From Brucella tritici (GTDB lineage Bacteria; Pseudomonadota; Alphaproteobacteria; Rhizobiales; Rhizobiaceae): a stretch of 64,000 nt of DNA. Below the pieces are notes generated by a model. The model was not told where the DNA came from. It ran no database searches and saw only the letters and a list, made by a program, of their open reading frames with translations. This document shows, one piece after another, positions 47,857 to 56,614 of the stretch (position 1 is the stretch's first letter; every line of letters begins with the position of its first letter). The translations under genes were made by a program, and so were the position numbers. The DNA is taken from assembly GCF_008932295.1 (NCBI RefSeq), contig NZ_WBWA01000002.1, positions 1 through 64,000 of the forward strand, read 5' to 3'.

Positions 47857-49338
47857 ATGAGCGATCCAACTTTCGGCCTGTCGATTACTCGCGTCGATAA
47901 TGAGCCACGGCCCGCAATTCTAACCGACATGTCGATTGTCGGGCTGGTCTACACCGCGCCCGACGCCGATCCGGCCGCCTTCCCTCTTAACCGCGTCGTG
48001 CAGTTCTATTCTGATGACGTGGCCATGCTGGCGAAGATGGGCAAGACGGGCACCGGCCCGATTGCTGTTGAGCTTATCAATCAGCAGCTTGGCGAGTTTC
48101 AGGCCTCGGCGACTATCGTCGGCGTTCGCGTCGAAGAAGGGGCGGACGTTACAGAAACGATCGTCAATCTGCGCGGTGATATCAACAGCCGTACCGGTAT
48201 GTACGCGCTCCTTAACGCAGGCGCGGAGCTTGGCCTAACGCCACGCCTTATCTGTGTTCCCGGGTACACGCCGCAGTCGACCGGCATCGTCAGCGGCGTG
48301 ACAGTCGGCGCGGCAGGAACCGGCTATGTCGTGGGTGATGCTGTTACCGCGACGGACGGCGGCGGAAGTGGCTTCATTGCCGAAGTCTCCGCGATCGGTG
48401 TAGGCGGCGCAATTACAGCCGTCACCATCACCGACGGCGGGGCAGGCTACACCTCGCCTCCAACGCTGGCAGTGACTTCGACCGCAGGCGAAAACGCCGC
48501 CCTCATGGCAACCGTCGATACGGCGAGCAACGCGATTATTGCGGGCCTGCCGACGCTTCTCGACCGGCTTCTTGCCGTGGCGGTCGTTGACGGGCCATCG
48601 ACTAATCAGGCGGCAGCCTTTGCTTGGCGCGAGAGCATCCAGTCGGAACGCATCATTCCGGTTGATAGCGGCGTCAAATACATGAACGACGAAGGCGAGG
48701 TCGTCGTCGTTCCCGCCTCGCCTGCAATCATCGGAGTTGCGGTTCGCCGGGATCACGAGTTCCAAGGGCGGCCGTTCCATTCGTGGGCCAACCAGCCGAT
48801 TTACGGGATCGTCGGGCCGTCGCGTCCGATTGAGTTCTCGATCCTCGACGGGGCGACGGAAGGTCAACAGCTTTTGGCGAAGAACATCGGCGTTATCGTC
48901 CGGGGCGAAAGTTCCGACGGCGCTATCGCCGACGGCGGATATGTCTATGTCGGCACGGACACTTGTTCGGAAGATACGCTTTGGCGTTTCTACAATCAGG
49001 TGCGCGGCCGCGATTACATCCACCTGATGTTTATCAAGACGCTTCGCTATTTCCTCGGCCGTCGCAACATCGATCGCGGGACTATCGAAGACATTCTCGC
49101 GACGATGAAGGGCGGACTTCGCGACATTCAGGCTACCGGCGACCTCCTCGGCTTCCGCGTCGGCTTCAATAAGAACGCGAACAGCCCGGAACAGCTTCGC
49201 CTTGGTCGCTTCACTGTGGCGTTTCAGGCCGAAGAGCCGCCCGTCCTTCGTTACATCGGCATTCAGTCGGCGCGCTATCGCCCGGCGCTCGATGCCCTCC
49301 TCGACGACCTGCTTACGAGCCTCGACGTCGCAGCTTAA
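47857..49338 (+). CDS. contractile tail sheath protein with inserted beta domain
   Basis: A 493-residue P2 gpFI-like sheath. The conserved C-terminal part (DTLWRFYNQVRGRDYIHLMF, later ALLDDLLTSLDVA) inserts into neighbours. Between LICVPGYTPQ (about 140) and AIIAGLPTLLDRL (about 227) an extra segment of about 80 residues carries two Gly-Tyr repeats, VTVGAAGTGYVVG and VTITDGGAGYTSPP, not found in short sheaths. ATG at 47857 has AAAGGAG nine bases ahead; TTG at 47851 is in frame but lacks spacing. Confidence 0.92.
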   Translation: MSDPTFGLSITRVDNEPRPAILTDMSIVGLVYTAPDADPAAFPLNRVVQFYSDDVAMLAKMGKTGTGPIAVELINQQLGEFQASATIVGVRVEEGADVTETIVNLRGDINSRTGMYALLNAGAELGLTPRLICVPGYTPQSTGIVSGVTVGAAGTGYVVGDAVTATDGGGSGFIAEVSAIGVGGAITAVTITDGGAGYTSPPTLAVTSTAGENAALMATVDTASNAIIAGLPTLLDRLLAVAVVDGPSTNQAAAFAWRESIQSERIIPVDSGVKYMNDEGEVVVVPASPAIIGVAVRRDHEFQGRPFHSWANQPIYGIVGPSRPIEFSILDGATEGQQLLAKNIGVIVRGESSDGAIADGGYVYVGTDTCSEDTLWRFYNQVRGRDYIHLMFIKTLRYFLGRRNIDRGTIEDILATMKGGLRDIQATGDLLGFRVGFNKNANSPEQLRLGRFTVAFQAEEPPVLRYIGIQSARYRPALDALLDDLLTSLDVAA

Positions 49339-49349
49339 CCCGGTTCGCG

Positions 49350-49367
49350 CGGCGGCTTAGGCCGCCG
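49350..49367 (+). other. hairpin between sheath and tube genes
   Basis: CGGCGGC-TTAG-GCCGCCG, without a T-run. May stabilise the sheath mRNA 3' end or set the sheath-to-tube ratio. Confidence 0.5.
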
Positions 49368-49405
49368 TTGCTCCCTCTTGTTCCTCGATTTCGGAGAAAT
49401 CAATT

Positions 49406-49942
49406 ATGTCGAACATTTACATCATGGAGGCTGCGAACCTTTTCGTCGGCGACCACGATCCGAAGAACTCGAAATTCCTCACTCTTGATGAGTTGAAGCT
49501 CCCCGACTTGCAGGAGACGCTTGTCGATCACACTCCCGGCGGTGGCAAGGTTGGCGTCGAGTTCGCCGTCGGCGTCCAAAAGCTTGAGCCAACGTTCAAA
49601 CTCAAGGGTTGGGACGCGCCTCTCCTGCGTGACTTCGGCCTCGGAACGACAAAGCGGAAGGTTTTCACTGCCTACGGCGTCGTTCGAGACAAGAAGACGG
49701 GCGACGCACTGGAAGCAAAAGCAATCATGGAAGGACGTCTTTCCAAGGTTGCCCCCGAAGCCTTCAAGCGCGGCGAAACGATGGGACACGATTATTCCAT
49801 CAATGAGGTGCTGCACTACGAGGTTTTCTTCGACGGCAAGGAAGAATTCTATTGGGACTTCTTCACGAACACGCTTCGGCAAGGTGGCGTCGATCCCGAT
49901 CCGGACTTCAATAACATCCTCCGTATCAGCAACGGCGGTTAA
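49406..49942 (+). CDS. tail tube protein (P2 gpFII-like)
   Basis: A 178-residue major tube protein. LDELKLPDLQETLVDHTPGGG and VGVEFAVGVQKLEPTFKLKG are the FII signature, and YSINEVLHYEV...DFFTNTLR the C-terminal part. Length agrees with P2 FII (172). Flanked by hairpins on both sides. Confidence 0.93.
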   Translation: MSNIYIMEAANLFVGDHDPKNSKFLTLDELKLPDLQETLVDHTPGGGKVGVEFAVGVQKLEPTFKLKGWDAPLLRDFGLGTTKRKVFTAYGVVRDKKTGDALEAKAIMEGRLSKVAPEAFKRGETMGHDYSINEVLHYEVFFDGKEEFYWDFFTNTLRQGGVDPDPDFNNILRISNGG

Positions 49943-49964
49943 CCGCCGAATAGCTTCCCTCCCC

Positions 49965-49990
49965 GGCCCGCTCTCATGCGGGCCCTTTTT
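49965..49990 (+). terminator. terminator after the tube gene
   Basis: Stem GGCCCGC / GCGGGCC, loop TCTCAT, then CTTTTT. Only 18 bases before the next gene's start, so it probably reduces rather than stops transcription. Confidence 0.75.
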
Positions 49991-50007
49991 CTGTTTCAGG
50001 TTCCCAA

Positions 50008-50415
50008 ATGACAAAGCACACGCTTCAATACCCGATCGAAATCAACGGCTCGACCGTGTCGTCGGTTACGATCCGCAGGCCGAAGGGCGGCGACATGGTC
50101 GTTATCGGTGACGACGTCGCTCACCTGATGCGCTTCTATTCGTCGAACGCGAAAGCCGCGCAAGAAATCAACACCGCTCAAGTCGCAGCGGAGCTTTCCG
50201 GTTCCGAGCCTGATTTCGACAAGATCGCATCGAAGATGACGCCGCCAGACAGCCGCGTCTATACGGCAATGGTTGCCATCGTCGGCCGTTTGACAGGGAT
50301 CGGTGAAGCCGCCGAGGAACTGGACGTCGCCGACCTTCAAGATATCGCTGCGAAGGCGCTCAACACGGGGGAAGCTCCGGGGCGTGGGGCGGCGACGAAT
50401 GGCGTCGAGCAATAG
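50008..50415 (+). CDS. tail assembly chaperone, E-like (upstream frame)
   Basis: A 135-residue protein in the position of P2 gene E, between tube and tape measure: beta N-terminus (LQYPIEINGSTVSSVTIRRP), then helices. These chaperones coat the tape measure. Part of the ribosomes probably shift to the -1 frame near its end to make E+E' (see next entry). Confidence 0.82.
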   Translation: MTKHTLQYPIEINGSTVSSVTIRRPKGGDMVVIGDDVAHLMRFYSSNAKAAQEINTAQVAAELSGSEPDFDKIASKMTPPDSRVYTAMVAIVGRLTGIGEAAEELDVADLQDIAAKALNTGEAPGRGAATNGVEQ

Positions 50416-50528
50416 CTCTCGTTGCCAACGCTACCAACACGCCCCTGACGTTCTTTCTCGACCTGCCCGTCGGTGAACTGCTCGACTGGCTTGAAACTGC
50501 ATCGAAACTACCCCCGAGGCGTATCTAA
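50367..50528 (+). CDS. E' extension in the -1 frame (programmed frameshift product)
   Basis: Directly downstream of a GGGGGAA run (50367-50373) the -1 frame stays open through WRRAIALVANATNTPLT and GELLDWLETASKL to TAA at 50526-50528, touching the tape measure ATG at 50529. It has no start of its own and is protein-like in composition, as expected for the fusion partner of E in P2-type tails. The exact slip site is a guess: the run is not an ideal X-XXY-YYZ heptamer. Confidence 0.65.
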   Translation, partial: GGSSGAWGGDEWRRAIALVANATNTPLTFFLDLPVGELLDWLETASKLPPRRI

Positions 50529-52802
50529 ATGGCAAATCTTACTTCCGTTCTCACGGTTCGGCTGATCGATGCCGTTGCCGGTCCCGCTCGCGCGACCGCG
50601 AACTCAATTCGGGGCATCGGCAATGCCGTTGACAACACGAACGCGCGCCGCCTCGCCATTGGCGGGGCAGTCAGTACGATGGTTTCCGACGTTGGCAAGC
50701 AAACGCAAATCCTAAAGCGGAACCTTCACAGCATGACCACCGGGCTTTCAATGCCCGCTGGTTTCTTGACGTTCTTTGGCGCGCGCGCCGTTTATGACTT
50801 CGAAAAGACGTCGAACGCTCTGCAAGCTGTTACCGACATAACGGATGAACAGCGCAAATCTATTCAAAGCTACGCGAAGGAACTCAACGAGCTTTTTCCG
50901 GCCACGAATTCCGAAATCATGAAAGGTGCTTACGAACTCGGCCGAGCCGGGTTCAAGTATGACCAGATCATGGGTTCCATGAAGGGCATGCTTAACCTCG
51001 CGCTGGCTGGCGACATTGCGATCAAGGAAAGCTCCGATATCGCCACCAATATTCTGACCGCGATGCGCCTACCAATGAAGACGGTCGAGCAAGCTTCGGA
51101 CAGCCTGACCCGCGTCAATGACGCCCTCGCCTATTCCGCTTCGAATTCGAACACTGACGTTCGAATGATGGGCGAAACATTCAAGTACGTCGGCCCGATG
51201 GCCGCCGCTGCGGGAATGTCAATTGAACAGGTTGCGGCCGCATCTATGGTCATGGCCCGTAACGGCATCCGAGCAAGCGAAGCCGGCGTCGCAATGCGAT
51301 CCGCACTCGTCCGCATGGTCCGGCCGACGAAGCCGATGCTCCAAGCGCTAAGCCGCATGAACATCGATATTGATAAGTTCGTGAAAGGCGGCCGCCAGAT
51401 TAGCGCGCAGGACGTCATATCGTCGCTTGCCGTCGACGGCATTGATGCGAGCTCGTTCTCGAAACAGATCGAGCAGGTTCTCAATGACCCGAGCCTTAAT
51501 CAGTCATTGAGTAAGCTATCGGCCAAGCTTGCCGAAATCATCGGTGGCGACGGCACGGCCGTCGACAAGTCGAAGCTTGCCGAAACGATTACGGACGTTC
51601 TTACGGCCGCGGGTTCGGAAGTGGACTTTTTCGGCTTCATCCGCGCGCTTCGCGAAAAGGGTGCCGACCTTGGCGACATTGCCCGCATATTTGACGCTCG
51701 ACAGGGTTCACGACTGATTACGCTTCTTGCGGGCGATCTCGATAAGGCCTTGTCCGACGTCGAGAAGAATTCGAAGGGCGCGACCGACCGCATGGCTAAA
51801 ACGATGATGAAAGGCATCGTCGGGGATTGGGCCGAGTTCGAAGCGTCGGTCGAAAATCTATTTGTATCGATAGCGGAAAGTGGCGTCCTGAAAACCGCGT
51901 CCGAAGCTTTCAAGCTCGCCGCTGACGGGTTGAAGTCTCTCGCACAGTCGAACCCGAAGCTCCTCGAATTCGGAACTTACGCCCTCATGATTGCGGGTGT
52001 ACTCGGGCCAATTGCCATCGTCGGCGGAGGCGTGATTTCATTCTTCACGTCCCTTCTCGCTATGCTCTTGCTCGTGACGAAGATCGGTCGTGGTGCGCTT
52101 GGGGTAGCCGGCGCTGCGATGGGTATCTCGGGGGCCGCTGGCGCAACCGGGGCTGGAGCGGCCGCCGCAGGCGCGGCGGCGGGCGCTGGCGCAGCGTCGA
52201 AGGGAAGCTCGCTTCTTGGAAAGGCTGCCAAGGGTGCCGGTATCATCGGCACGGCTTGGACGATAAAGGAAGTGCTCGACGCCGTGGACCCCGAGGGCAA
52301 CCTTTGGGGCCTTACGAGCGGTATCGACGCGTGGATCGAAAGCAAGACCGGCATCAACCCGTCAAAGGTTGGCGGAAGCCAGCGTGTAGGGCCGGAAGCC
52401 ACACCGGAAGAAGGCCGGGCGCATGACATTTCCGAATGGCAAGCACGCCAAGCGGAGATTGATGCCCGGCTTGCGCAAATCGAGAAAAACACTCACCCGG
52501 CAATGCGCGACATGCCGAACATCGAGCGGGACAACTTGCAGGCCGAGCGCTCAATGCTCGATCAGCAAATCAATGCGGCAATACCGCAGTCGCAACCTGC
52601 CGAGGCTGCGGCGGCCGCTAAACAAACGATGGACGGATACAACGCCGCACTATCGACCGAACTTTCGGCCGCCGAGGCGCAGATTGACGCGTTCATGGCG
52701 CGCATCAAACAGAAAATGGCGACGACCCTTAGCCCGGTGATTTCACCGCGCCTTGATACGTCGTCAATCTCGGGGCTTCACGCTGATATAGGGGTTGAAT
52801 GA
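50529..52802 (+). CDS. tape measure protein (TP901 family core)
   Basis: A 757-residue tail length ruler. The TP901-like core is at about 70-330 (TSNALQAVTDITDEQRKSI, GAYELGRAGFKYDQIMG, SMVMARNGIRASEAGVAMR). A hydrophobic Gly/Ala stretch of about 110 residues (470-580) includes two possible membrane helices and an AGAAAAGAAAGAG run, used for channel formation in many phages. At roughly 1.5 angstrom per residue the tail would be a little over 110 nm, a rule-of-thumb estimate. Confidence 0.92.
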   Translation: MANLTSVLTVRLIDAVAGPARATANSIRGIGNAVDNTNARRLAIGGAVSTMVSDVGKQTQILKRNLHSMTTGLSMPAGFLTFFGARAVYDFEKTSNALQAVTDITDEQRKSIQSYAKELNELFPATNSEIMKGAYELGRAGFKYDQIMGSMKGMLNLALAGDIAIKESSDIATNILTAMRLPMKTVEQASDSLTRVNDALAYSASNSNTDVRMMGETFKYVGPMAAAAGMSIEQVAAASMVMARNGIRASEAGVAMRSALVRMVRPTKPMLQALSRMNIDIDKFVKGGRQISAQDVISSLAVDGIDASSFSKQIEQVLNDPSLNQSLSKLSAKLAEIIGGDGTAVDKSKLAETITDVLTAAGSEVDFFGFIRALREKGADLGDIARIFDARQGSRLITLLAGDLDKALSDVEKNSKGATDRMAKTMMKGIVGDWAEFEASVENLFVSIAESGVLKTASEAFKLAADGLKSLAQSNPKLLEFGTYALMIAGVLGPIAIVGGGVISFFTSLLAMLLLVTKIGRGALGVAGAAMGISGAAGATGAGAAAAGAAAGAGAASKGSSLLGKAAKGAGIIGTAWTIKEVLDAVDPEGNLWGLTSGIDAWIESKTGINPSKVGGSQRVGPEATPEEGRAHDISEWQARQAEIDARLAQIEKNTHPAMRDMPNIERDNLQAERSMLDQQINAAIPQSQPAEAAAAAKQTMDGYNAALSTELSAAEAQIDAFMARIKQKMATTLSPVISPRLDTSSISGLHADIGVE

Positions 52803-53224
52803 TGCTTTTCCTTCTCGGCGCATTGTCATTCGAGATTTGGCCGCTCAATCCGACTGGCACCGATAGCGAGAACGGCGGCGACTATGTCGAGAAACCAGTA
52901 ATGGGCCGACGCCCCCCACTGGAATTTGTCGGCGAAGCTACAGAGAGTTTTTCGTTCTCGGCCGTGCTGTTCCCTGAAAAACTTGGCGGCCTTGAAAAGC
53001 TCGACCAGCTTCACGCCATCCGAAAGAGCGGTATTCCTCAATACCTCATGCGAGGAGACGGAAAGCCGCTCGGTTGGTTCGGTGTAACGGCCGTAAAGGA
53101 GCAAGGGACGTATCTTTCGGCGAAGGGTGTCGGACAGCAAATCAACGTCGAAATTAGTTTGCTGCGGGGCGACCCTCCGCAAGACGCTGACTATTTCGCA
53201 TCGGTTATAGGGATGCTGGAATGA
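52799..53224 (+). CDS. tail protein U (P2 gpU-like)
   Basis: A 141-residue tail-completion protein: FLLGALSFEIWPLNP, VMGRRPPLEFVGEATES and LDQLHAIRKSGIPQYL match gpU. Start overlaps the tape measure stop by ATGA; it is followed by X and D in the P2 order. Confidence 0.9.
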   Translation: MMLFLLGALSFEIWPLNPTGTDSENGGDYVEKPVMGRRPPLEFVGEATESFSFSAVLFPEKLGGLEKLDQLHAIRKSGIPQYLMRGDGKPLGWFGVTAVKEQGTYLSAKGVGQQINVEISLLRGDPPQDADYFASVIGMLE

Positions 53225-53460
53225 GTTACCAAGGCAGCGCAGAAATGATCGTCGTCCAAGGGGAAGCTATCACGCTTCCCCTTCTTGTTTGGCGGCGATT
53301 TAAACGGCAACCCACCGGCTTTGTTGAGCGTGTTCTTGACTTGAACTCCGGCATTGCAGACCTCGGCCCCTTCCTCCCGGTCGGAACCGAAATTCTGTTT
53401 CCGATCGATGCGCCAGAATTGCAGACGAAGGACCGAGACACCGTTCATCTTTGGGATTGA
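53221..53460 (+). CDS. tail protein X (LysM-like)
   Basis: A 79-residue gpX: VVQGEAITLPLLVWRRF is the LysM-type repeat and GTEILFP the second half. ATGA overlap with U. Confidence 0.88.
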   Translation: MSYQGSAEMIVVQGEAITLPLLVWRRFKRQPTGFVERVLDLNSGIADLGPFLPVGTEILFPIDAPELQTKDRDTVHLWD

Positions 53461-53464
53461 TCGC

Positions 53465-54619
53465 ATGGCGACGAGCAAAAAAACCGAGTGCGTTGTCATT
53501 GTGGACGGACGCGACATTTCGAGCGCCCTTATGCCCCGGCTTCTCAATCTGAATATCTCGGATAAAGCCGGCGCTTCGAGTGACACGGTCCGCATCGACC
53601 TCGACGATGCGGACGGGAAAATCCTCCTCCCGAGTGAAGGGGTTACTATCTCTGTGTCGCTTGGCTCCGGCGGGAAAGGTGCAGGCGTTGCTTTTCGTGG
53701 CGTAGTCGACGAGGTTCGTTCAAAGGGATCGCGGAGCGAGGGCCGCGTTCTGTCGATAAGCGGAAAAGGCTTCGACGCACAAGGAAAACCGAAACAACAG
53801 CAAGAAAAGCATTGGGACGAAAAGAAACTCGGCGACGTGTTTGCCGAGGCGGCGAAGCTCGGAGGGATCGAAAACGTTCGCGTCGACGAGGAGCTTGCAT
53901 CGATCATGCGGCCTTATTGGGCGATGCAATCGGAAAGCTTCATTCATTTTGGCGAACGTCTCGCGCGCGAAGTCGGCGGCACATTCAAAATCTCGAATGA
54001 CGTCGCGATCCTTGCCAAGCGCAACGGAGGCAAGTCGGCCAGTGGTAAGCCGCTCGCGATTATTAATGCCGCATACGGGGACAACCTGATCGCATGGGAT
54101 ATAGCGCCCGTTACCGGCCGGCCTCGATACTCCAAAACAAAAACGCGTTGGTACGATGCCAAAACCGCCACGTGGAAATCGGAAGAAGTTGAGATTGAGG
54201 ACGAAAAGGCCAAGGCCGAGTTTATGAGCCGGTACCCGGCCGGGGATGCAGCCGAAGCAAAGCGACTGTCAGAAAGCAGAAAAACGGACAGCGAGCGCGC
54301 CAAGGGCGAAGGTTCGATCACCATCGACGGCAATGCCGAAGCCCAACCCGAGGGAACCGTCAATCTAAGCGGTTCGCGCCCCGGGATCGATGGAACGTAT
54401 CGCATCGACACCGTCAATCATGACTTTTCCCGCTCGACTGGTTGGGTAACGCGCCTCGACGTCAAGCAACCGCAAGGCGACGCGGGGACAGACAAGCGAA
54501 AGTCTTCAAACAAAAGCCGCACCGGAGGAAGGACGGCCGCCCGGCCGCCTTCTTCGTCGAACGCCGAACAGGCTGGAACGCCTTCCCTGTCAGGCAACCC
54601 CGGCACCAATATCGCTTAA
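53465..54619 (+). CDS. phage late control protein D / baseplate hub
   Basis: A 384-residue gpD-type hub (VgrG/gp27 fold) that sits under the spike. GFDAQGKPKQQQEKHWDEK and RVDEELASIMRPYWAMQSESFIHFGERLA are conserved; the C-terminal 50 residues are a Ser/Arg/Pro-rich tail. Start at 53465, five bases after X, by family; the open frame to 53354 overlaps X. Despite the family name, a regulatory role is not implied. Confidence 0.9.
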   Translation: MATSKKTECVVIVDGRDISSALMPRLLNLNISDKAGASSDTVRIDLDDADGKILLPSEGVTISVSLGSGGKGAGVAFRGVVDEVRSKGSRSEGRVLSISGKGFDAQGKPKQQQEKHWDEKKLGDVFAEAAKLGGIENVRVDEELASIMRPYWAMQSESFIHFGERLAREVGGTFKISNDVAILAKRNGGKSASGKPLAIINAAYGDNLIAWDIAPVTGRPRYSKTKTRWYDAKTATWKSEEVEIEDEKAKAEFMSRYPAGDAAEAKRLSESRKTDSERAKGEGSITIDGNAEAQPEGTVNLSGSRPGIDGTYRIDTVNHDFSRSTGWVTRLDVKQPQGDAGTDKRKSSNKSRTGGRTAARPPSSSNAEQAGTPSLSGNPGTNIA

Positions 54620-54655
54620 GCGCCGCCCCGGCGGCATTCACCGAAAGGAAATCGC

Positions 54656-55330
54656 ATGACTACCGTGCTGACTATTCAGCGGCGGTTGGCTTCGCTCGGC
54701 TATAATCCGGGCGCGGCTGACGGCCTGATCGGGCCTAAAACGCTCTCCGCTATCGATGCGGCGCTTACGGCATTGGAGGGCAAAGGGAGCGCGCAACCAA
54801 GCCCCGCGGTTCGGTTCCTGCCGGAAGAATGGCTCCCATGGGCGCAGATGCAACGTGTCATCGTCCATTGGACCGCCGGGGCAAACAAGGCGAGCGCGGT
54901 CGATAAGGCTCACTATCATGTGCTTATCGAAGGCGACGGCACTCCGGTGAAGGGCGATCCGTCGATCGCTGCAAACCAAGCGCCGGTATCGTCCGGTTAT
55001 GCCGCTCACACGTTGAATTGCAATAGCGGCTCGATTGGCCTGTCGCTCTGCGGCATGGCCGGTGCGGTCGAGAAGCCGTTCAACGCTGGCAAATATCCAA
55101 TCACCCGGGCGCAATGGGAGGCGGCAATAAAGGCCGTTGCCGACCTATGCCGCCGCTACTCGATCCCGGTCACCCCGTCGACCGTGCTTTCGCACGCCGA
55201 AGTGCAGCGCACGCTTGGCATCCAACAGCGGGGGAAATGGGACATTGCGATCTTGCCGTTTGAGCCTTCGCTCAACACGGCCGCTAAGGTCGGCGACGCA
55301 TTCCGCGCCGCCGTCAAAACCATCCTCTAA
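54656..55330 (+). CDS. endolysin: peptidoglycan-binding plus amidase domain
   Basis: A 224-residue lysin. Residues 1-45 are a short PG_binding_1 repeat (IQRRLASLGYNPGAADGLIGPKT), and 60-205 an amidase_2/PGRP fold: VIVHWTAG gives the first zinc His, HTLNCNSGSIGLSLCGMAG the central strand, and LSHAEVQRTLG the second His, with a Lys-Trp-Asp at RGKWDI. It should cleave the N-acetylmuramoyl-L-alanine bond. No signal peptide, so it depends on a holin. GAAAGGAAA precedes ATG. Confidence 0.92.
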   Translation: MTTVLTIQRRLASLGYNPGAADGLIGPKTLSAIDAALTALEGKGSAQPSPAVRFLPEEWLPWAQMQRVIVHWTAGANKASAVDKAHYHVLIEGDGTPVKGDPSIAANQAPVSSGYAAHTLNCNSGSIGLSLCGMAGAVEKPFNAGKYPITRAQWEAAIKAVADLCRRYSIPVTPSTVLSHAEVQRTLGIQQRGKWDIAILPFEPSLNTAAKVGDAFRAAVKTIL

Positions 55331-55347
55331 CCGAAGGAGAATTCGGA

Positions 55348-55791
55348 ATGAGATTTTTTTCTATGATCGGCGTGGCAGTGTGCGCGGTTGCGGCTCTTGC
55401 CCTCGCGCTCCCGGCCGTTGCGACGGCCGAGGCCGCTTCGTCACCGCCGGGCTTTTTTGAAAGCGTGAACCCGCTTCTCTTTAACCTCGTGTCGGCTGCG
55501 ATCGCCGTCGGCGTGGGCTACGCGATCAAGCGGTTTACCGATTGGACCGGGATCGCAATCGAGGCGAAGCATCGCGAGGCGCTTCAATCGGCTCTCGAAA
55601 ACGCCGCTCGGCTCGCTATCGGGCATCTGGAAAGCAAGCTGGTTGGCAAACCTGTCGACCGAAGTAATCCGGCCCTCTTGGCTGCGACAAAATACGTTCG
55701 GCAATCGGTTCCCGATGCGGTCGGCTTCTTCAAGCTGACGGACGATAAGATTACCGACCTTATCAGTCCTAAACTCATTCCGAAGGCATAG
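55348..55791 (+). CDS. LLH-type holin-like membrane protein
   Basis: A 147-residue protein with an N-terminal signal-like helix (about 5-27), a second membrane helix (LLFNLVSAAIAVGVGYAI, about 44-62) and a long soluble C-terminus (KYVRQSVPDAVGFFKLTDDKI) as in LLH-family holins. Directly after the endolysin, GAAGGAGAA before ATG. Holin or lysis regulator. Confidence 0.7.
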   Translation: MRFFSMIGVAVCAVAALALALPAVATAEAASSPPGFFESVNPLLFNLVSAAIAVGVGYAIKRFTDWTGIAIEAKHREALQSALENAARLAIGHLESKLVGKPVDRSNPALLAATKYVRQSVPDAVGFFKLTDDKITDLISPKLIPKA

Positions 55792-55796
55792 CGCCA

Positions 55797-56024
55797 ATGA
55801 CTGCGACCCTTCTCGGCATTCTCACGGGGGCGGCTGCAATAGCCGCCCTTTTCTACAAGGCGTTTTCTGCGGGCAAACGGGTGCAATCCGCCGAAGACTT
55901 AAGGGGCAAGGCGGATAGCTATGAAAAGGAAATCGAAAGGATTGGTCGCGCTGCCGATGCTCGCGCTTCTGCCGAGCGTAATGCTCGCGGCGGGATGCTC
56001 GATGACGAATGGACTAGGGATTAA
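55797..56024 (+). CDS. i-spanin (Rz-like)
   Basis: A 75-residue protein: N-terminal membrane anchor (LLGILTGAAAIAALFYKAF), then a coiled coil (SYEKEIERIGRAADARASAE) reaching into the periplasm. Gene starts five bases after the holin-like gene. Its 3' half overlaps the o-spanin in another frame, the classical Rz/Rz1 arrangement. Confidence 0.8.
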   Translation: MTATLLGILTGAAAIAALFYKAFSAGKRVQSAEDLRGKADSYEKEIERIGRAADARASAERNARGGMLDDEWTRD

Positions 56025-56160
56025 GCAAGATGTGGATACGGACGCAGTTTGCGCAGTCTGGTTGCCGATCTCGTCGAGCAAGAGCGACACGGCCCAAACG
56101 AGGATCGAGATTAAGGGCAACAATGCCGCCCGGAAAGAATGGTGCAATGTCGCTTCATGA
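55921..56160 (+). CDS. o-spanin (Rz1-like lipoprotein)
   Basis: A 79-residue protein starting inside the Rz-like gene in the +1 frame. MKRKSKGLVALPMLALL and lipobox LAAGC (Cys26) mark a lipoprotein anchored to the outer membrane. With the i-spanin it should fuse inner and outer membranes at lysis. Confidence 0.82.
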   Translation: MKRKSKGLVALPMLALLPSVMLAAGCSMTNGLGIKQDVDTDAVCAVWLPISSSKSDTAQTRIEIKGNNAARKEWCNVAS

Positions 56161-56479
56161 ATTCTTGACGAGCCTCGGCCTCAATCCGAACTTCATCGTT
56201 GCGGGCACTGCCGGCGGCTTCCTGCGGGCGCTATCCCGAAAGCAATTCAAAATCCGCGAAGTCGTGTTCTCGCCGATTTGCGGCGCACTTGCAGCCGCTT
56301 ATCTAACCGAGCCGATCATCCATTACGCCCGCATGATGAATTGGCCTATGCCGACCGACGGCGCTCCCGAGGCGACGAACAACGCTGCGGCCTTCATTGT
56401 CGGCGTCATAGCAATGTGGATTACCGACATTCTGGCCGACCGCCTTTTGCGCTTTGTAAAATCGCGAGACAAAGAATAG
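56147..56479 (+). CDS. small membrane protein, holin-like
   Basis: A 110-residue protein with likely membrane helices at about 15-25, 45-60 and 78-95 (AAFIVGVIAMWITDIL) and a charged C-terminus. The ATG at 56147, with GGAAAG upstream, overlaps the o-spanin end. Probably a second holin or antiholin in the cassette; assignment by topology and position. Confidence 0.6.
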   Translation: MSLHEFLTSLGLNPNFIVAGTAGGFLRALSRKQFKIREVVFSPICGALAAAYLTEPIIHYARMMNWPMPTDGAPEATNNAAAFIVGVIAMWITDILADRLLRFVKSRDKE

Positions 56480-56480
56480 T

Positions 56481-56520
56481 AAAAGCCCCGCTCGGTTAAT
56501 CGCCGAGCGGGGCTTTTTTT
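56481..56520 (+). terminator. late operon terminator
   Basis: A perfect 15-bp stem AAAAGCCCCGCTCGG / CCGAGCGGGGCTTTT with a seven-base loop and T-run closes the late transcript just before attR. Confidence 0.95.
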
Positions 56521-56614
56521 GTTTTCCGGCTTTATCAGGCGTAAAACCGGCCGATCCTATGCGAAATCCGTTGTTTTTGGTGTGGTAGCGTATGGGGAGT
56601 TCGAACAGAACGGG

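Noticed and set aside
53465..54619. Late control protein D as a transcription regulator of this phage
   Set aside because: The family name is historical; the sequence is a baseplate hub and shows no DNA-binding domain.
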